A stretch of 18,477 nt of DNA from Bremia lactucae (lineage: Eukaryota > Oomycota > Peronosporomycetes > Peronosporales > Peronosporaceae): the NCBI RefSeq assembly GCF_004359215.1, contig NC_090622.1, positions 1,642,817 to 1,661,293 on the forward strand, given 5' to 3'. The position numbers and the translations under genes were made by a program. Each line of letters opens with the position of its first letter. Position 1 is the stretch's first letter. The notes under the pieces are model-generated. The model was not told the DNA's origin. It saw only the letters and a list, made by a program, of their open reading frames with translations, and did not search any database. Below are positions 16,478 to 18,477 of the stretch, one piece after another.

Positions 16478-17371
16478 CTACATGGCCTTGATCCCAGCGC
16501 GAAGAACTTTCGCGTTGAGGAAGATTTTTATCTCGATGCTTTTTTCATTCATCGATTCTATAATGGTAACAATAAGCGAGATAAAGTCTCGCTTATTCAA
16601 GCCTGGAGCGCGTTCATTCGCAATGTCAAAGACATTGGACGCGAAGCTTGGCTTCAAGGGCAAAACGCGATTCGCGTTAAGTTCGAGAAACAAATTCTAA
16701 CCGGTGCAAGGTCTAAATTGCAGCGGTTGTCACGTGAGGCAGGACTTCCATGCCTCGCGTGGGGTGATCCCTGTCCGTGTTGTGTGGACAACACGAAGCG
16801 AGTAAAGGGGGATGTCAATTCCCTTTCTTCGCCCAGGGGAAGGGCTCGCATCTCTTTCGAGATGCGCGATGCGATTGACGTTTTGCAATCGATTTACAAG
16901 CAAAAGGGGCGCGTGTTTTCCGATGGACCTTCTGATCCATCGGATGGGTCTCGTCATACTGACGGACGAGGCCCTCAACGTCAGCAATCAGCTGGGAATG
17001 AGGCTCCCAGATGTCATGTGAAGGTGAATAACCGCGCCAGCGAACAAAATAACTCGTTCGCTGCCTCTTCACATCACGGTGGTTTTGGATACGTTCCACA
17101 AGGAAACGTTGACCACCGTGGGAATCCACCAAAGGTTGTCGCGGAGGAGGGAAAATTAGATCCAACCCATGTGTCGGATCAAGAGTCGAATTTCGGCAAA
17201 CTCGATCGCTGCCTCCATGTAGTGGAGGAGGGTCTTGAACGCGAGCGCTGTAAGCGTCACTCTTTTTTTGGAGCAGACGGTGGAGGCTCGCTATATCGAA
17301 CGGTTGGAGTACCGTTCGAAGCGTGCGTTCTCAATGTTGGAGAACAAACGGATGTATCACGCCCTTCGTGA
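16478..17371 (+). CDS. Gag-like protein, middle part (overlaps antisense chromodomain)
   Basis: The plus frame is open from 16478 to 17371 without an early ATG, because it continues the gene begun at 15852. Early residues form a helical, capsid-like stretch (EDFYLDAFFIHRFYNGNNKR, VSLIQAWSAFIRNVKDIGRE, AIRVKFEKQILTGARSKLQR), followed by CLAWGDPCPCC. From about 16815 to 17165 it is antisense to a chromodomain. It then reads NFGKLDRCLHVVEEGLERER. At a run of seven T (17262-17268) the frame is probably lost; coding sense moves to the next frame. Confidence 0.62.
   Translation, partial: LHGLDPSAKNFRVEEDFYLDAFFIHRFYNGNNKRDKVSLIQAWSAFIRNVKDIGREAWLQGQNAIRVKFEKQILTGARSKLQRLSREAGLPCLAWGDPCPCCVDNTKRVKGDVNSLSSPRGRARISFEMRDAIDVLQSIYKQKGRVFSDGPSDPSDGSRHTDGRGPQRQQSAGNEAPRCHVKVNNRASEQNNSFAASSHHGGFGYVPQGNVDHRGNPPKVVAEEGKLDPTHVSDQESNFGKLDRCLHVVEEGLERERCKRHSFFGADGGGSLYRTVGVPFEACVLNVGEQTDVSRPS
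16815..17165 (-). pseudogene. Gypsy-type chromodomain on the strand opposite the gag-like gene
   Basis: The minus frame (116 residues, TTG at 17165) begins with a proline-rich IFPPPRQPLVDSHGGQ linker. It contains a full chromodomain at residues 21-74: FLVERIQNHRDVK, SYFVRWRGYSP (Trp43, Tyr46), DIWEP (53-55 WEP) and LVRQYDE. A basic tail (IAKRQSHRASRKR) follows before the stop. In chromovirus-type Gypsy elements this is the integrase C-terminus that reads histone marks and guides insertion. Upstream on this strand the frame stays open past 17165 to about 17260. No integrase core lies beyond it: LTR2 starts at 17620. So it is an isolated pol end or an antisense overlap. Confidence 0.8.
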
Positions 17372-17543
17372 TGAGCTGTCGTCAGCTCATCGCGATTTTG
17401 AGGATCGTCGGAACCCACATAAGAATCTCCAGATTTAGCATGAGAATCTGGTTCGTGACCACAAGAATCTCTTACGGGTTCTTGGAAAGGGTGGTCAGAC
17501 CGTCCTCGAAAGAAACCGCGTACTAATAATCCGGGCGACGTAA
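17235..17543 (+). CDS. Gag-like protein, C-terminal coiled-coil part
   Basis: After the T-run at 17262-17268 the next plus frame reads LFLEQTVEARYIERLEYRSK, then AFSMLENKRMYHALRDELSS and AHRDFEDRRNPHKNL. A TAG at 17436-17438 follows, and the same frame continues HENLVRDHKNLLRVLGKGG to TAA at 17541-17543. The Leu/Glu/Arg heptad-like pattern indicates a coiled coil, which suits self-assembly of a Gag-like protein. Coding character on both sides of the TAG suggests a nonsense change late in the gene rather than the natural stop. Only one base separates this frame from the middle part. Confidence 0.6.
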
Positions 17544-17613
17544 AACGTAGGATGCGTTCGCATCCTATGTGAAAATACTTTTGTGTACGCATTGCCTCTG
17601 CGATGCAGTGCAC
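17257..17613 (-). other. Antisense ORF upstream of the chromodomain frame
   Basis: 118-residue minus ORF, hydrophilic, ending PPPSAPKKE at the same T7/A7 run that breaks the sense gene. The chromodomain frame is open right up to that run in another frame. So loss of one base in the run would join this ORF and the chromodomain into about 265 open codons on the minus strand, as it would rejoin the sense frame on the plus strand. The residues themselves match no domain I recognise and could be a shadow of the sense gene. Confidence 0.35.
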
Positions 17614-17619
17614 AGAAAT

Positions 17620-18069
17620 TGTAACGGGGCACTGCGACTTGTACTGTTTCAGTACAAGTCCACTTCACACTGCTTCAGATGTGAGTGGTGCCTCTCGTTA
17701 AGTGACGTACACTGTACGTATAGAGGAAGACTTCTCTTAAGGCAAGTTAGCTTAAGAGTGTAAAATGAAAACTGTATTAATATAGTTAAGTGTCTTGTTA
17801 ATCTATCTTTGTAAATGTTGTCTTAACTATAAACTAATACTAAACATGTAAATGAATTCTTATCTATCTTATCCCGTAACTCTCTTTGATTACTTCTACA
17901 GCTAATTAGTCTGCGGAATAAATAGACATAATGGTCTATACCTATTTATGGATAAGAATTCAGGAAATTACTATTTAAAGTAATTTCCTCCAAATATTAT
18001 CTACCTTTTGGATAATATTAATTAACAATCTTTTATTGTTAATTTCATGTAACGATACACCCCGTTACA
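17620..18069 (+). repeat. LTR2 of the gag-only array
   Basis: 450 bp, TGTAACGGGGCACTGC to CACCCCGTTACA. The first and last 10 bases (TGTAACGGGG / CCCCGTTACA) are exact reverse complements. It aligns with LTR1 over its whole length, with the middle (about 17850-17960) most diverged. Hairpins are again dense: 17636-17646/17650-17660 (11 bp), 17963-17971/17980-17988 (9) and 17993-18001/18011-18019 (9). The 3-base region before it is not a purine tract. Confidence 0.9.
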
Positions 18070-18188
18070 TCACCCCTCCCTTAAACGACAATCACTCTGA
18101 ATGTCATTAGGTGGAGTGGTCGCTAAATGACCACTTAATTTTTAAAATGATTTTGATTGGTCAGATCCATCATTTTAAATTCCATCGC

Positions 18189-18477
18189 ATGAAGGAACAA
18201 TTCATGCGGGGTGAGGATAGTGTTGAACCTTCGGCTGCGGTTCGTGCAGCCGCGGGTGACGCATTGTTATCTCTTGCGGTAGACGTTCCGTCTACCGTAG
18301 TGTCTTCCACTCGCACAACACTTGGTGTTGCGAGTGCACGTGGTGATTCACCACGTGAGTACGACCCCTCTTTAGAGGTCGATTATGAGTGCGAGTCGGA
18401 CGAAATGGCCGACTCGGGGAGGATGGAACAGTCGCCTGATACCCGTCAGGCGGCTGATTATGAGCCTTCGAATGAGA
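18189..18477 (+). CDS. Second gag-like gene copy, 5' part only
   Basis: From ATG 18189 the frame is open to the window edge (96 codons). It aligns without gaps at the start to the first copy: 13 leader residues, then PSAAVRAAAGDALLSLAVD, ARGDSPREYD, SLEVDYECESDEMADS and a MEQSPDTRQAADYEPSNE block. It lies 120 bases after LTR2, close to the 117 of the first copy. Reading is clean so far, so this copy may be the better preserved one. The rest lies outside the window. Confidence 0.75.
   Translation, partial: MKEQFMRGEDSVEPSAAVRAAAGDALLSLAVDVPSTVVSSTRTTLGVASARGDSPREYDPSLEVDYECESDEMADSGRMEQSPDTRQAADYEPSNE
18277..18472 (+). repeat. Hairpin train in the second gag-like copy
   Basis: Stems at 18277-18285/18289-18297 (9 bp), 18308-18319/18327-18336 (10 pairs with a 2-base bulge), 18337-18345/18349-18357 (9), 18392-18399/18409-18416 (8) and 18433-18439/18446-18452 (7). 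They correspond one to one to stems in the first copy. Two of them carry paired base changes relative to it. Confidence 0.88.

Larger units (their letters stand above)
16571..17567 (+). repeat. Further hairpin series in the gag-like gene
   Basis: Perfect stems: 16571-16581/16587-16597 (11 bp), 16621-16627/16631-16637 (7), 17075-17083/17112-17120 (9, with a nested imperfect stem), 17296-17304/17311-17319 (9), 17370-17377/17384-17391 (8) and 17548-17556/17559-17567 (9, 2-base loop). A nested pair is also present: 17016-17023/17067-17074 (8) enclosing 17038-17045/17056-17063 (8). The series covers both sense coding and the stretch shared with the antisense chromodomain. Confidence 0.88.
15296..18477 (+). 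mobile_element. Tandem LTR - gag-like gene - LTR - gag-like gene array
   Basis: LTR1 (15296), gag-like gene (15852-17543), LTR2 (17620) and a second gag-like gene (18189 on) repeat with a period of 2324 bp. Sequence after each LTR is homologous (CACCCCTCC..., then a gene start at a similar distance), so this is a tandem array and not a simple solo element. No protease, RT, RNase H or integrase is on the sense strand, so the unit looks non-autonomous and would need enzymes from elsewhere. Tandem arrays of this form usually arise by recombination between LTRs. No polypurine tract is seen just before LTR2. Confidence 0.82.

Noticed and set aside
16478..16693. Minus ORF of 71 residues opposite the gag-like gene as a continuation of the antisense chromodomain protein
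   Set aside because: The chromodomain frame stops near 16815 after a basic tail that is a usual pol end. This ORF is in the region of dense hairpins, where antisense copies stay open easily.
17262..17268. Programmed ribosomal frameshift at the T7 run
   Set aside because: Possible in principle, but the gene also has a broken frame at 16440-16478 and a TAG at 17436, so ordinary decay or a homopolymer error is more likely.
15296..17543. A complete minus-strand Gypsy element ending in the chromodomain
   Set aside because: Upstream of the chromodomain on the minus strand there is no integrase core, RNase H or RT before LTR2 at 17620.
15296..18477. CRISPR array or bacterial repeat region, because of regular short palindromes
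   Set aside because: The stems differ from one another, there are no identical repeats with unique spacers, and the setting is eukaryotic LTR retroelements.
1..18477. Repeat-induced point mutation (fungal RIP) as the cause of decay
   Set aside because: Some CGA-to-TGA changes are seen, but decay also includes many frameshifts and other substitutions. I could not compute dinucleotide ratios, and RIP is not known to me in oomycetes.

Overview
This window looks like a retrotransposon nest in a eukaryotic genome. I see no rRNA, tRNA, CRISPR array or host housekeeping gene. Nearly every protein signal I recognise comes from Ty3/Gypsy LTR retrotransposons: gag with zinc knuckles, aspartic protease, reverse transcriptase (RT), RNase H, integrase and a chromodomain. 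The wording of these domains matches, from memory, families common in oomycetes (Phytophthora and downy mildews). The oomycete assignment is inference; I could not search a database.

Layout. (A) 1-4595, minus strand: a nearly complete, mildly damaged gag-protease-RT-RNase H-integrase element that runs off the left edge. (B) about 4600-6175, plus strand: RNase H tail and integrase of a second element, placed head-to-head against A with no LTR between. (C) about 6240-8850, plus strand: strongly decayed gag, protease and RT. 8848-9756: no recognisable gene. (D) about 9757-12345: a decayed element whose RT and integrase lie on the plus strand while the RNase H segment between them (about 10622-11555) lies on the minus strand, as if flipped in place. 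12447-12746: a minus ORF that may be a gag N-terminus. 12750-15046: mostly featureless sequence with a 107-bp tandem duplication. (E) 15047-18477: a tandem array made of a truncated LTR, a full LTR, a gag-like gene, a second LTR and the start of a second gag-like gene. The repeat period is 2324 bp and there is no pol on the sense strand.

Two things stand out. First, array E is built from back-to-back short perfect inverted repeats, in both LTR and coding sequence. Where the two copies differ, stem positions often change in pairs that keep the stem complementary. Similar hairpins occur at lower density elsewhere in the window. Second, the gag-like gene of array E overlaps, on its opposite strand, an unmistakable Gypsy-type chromodomain (16815-17165). 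One stretch of DNA therefore reads as two retroelement protein parts, one per strand.

No intact autonomous element is visible. A is the closest, but it has several frameshifts and stops, including a stop on the RNase H catalytic glutamate codon.
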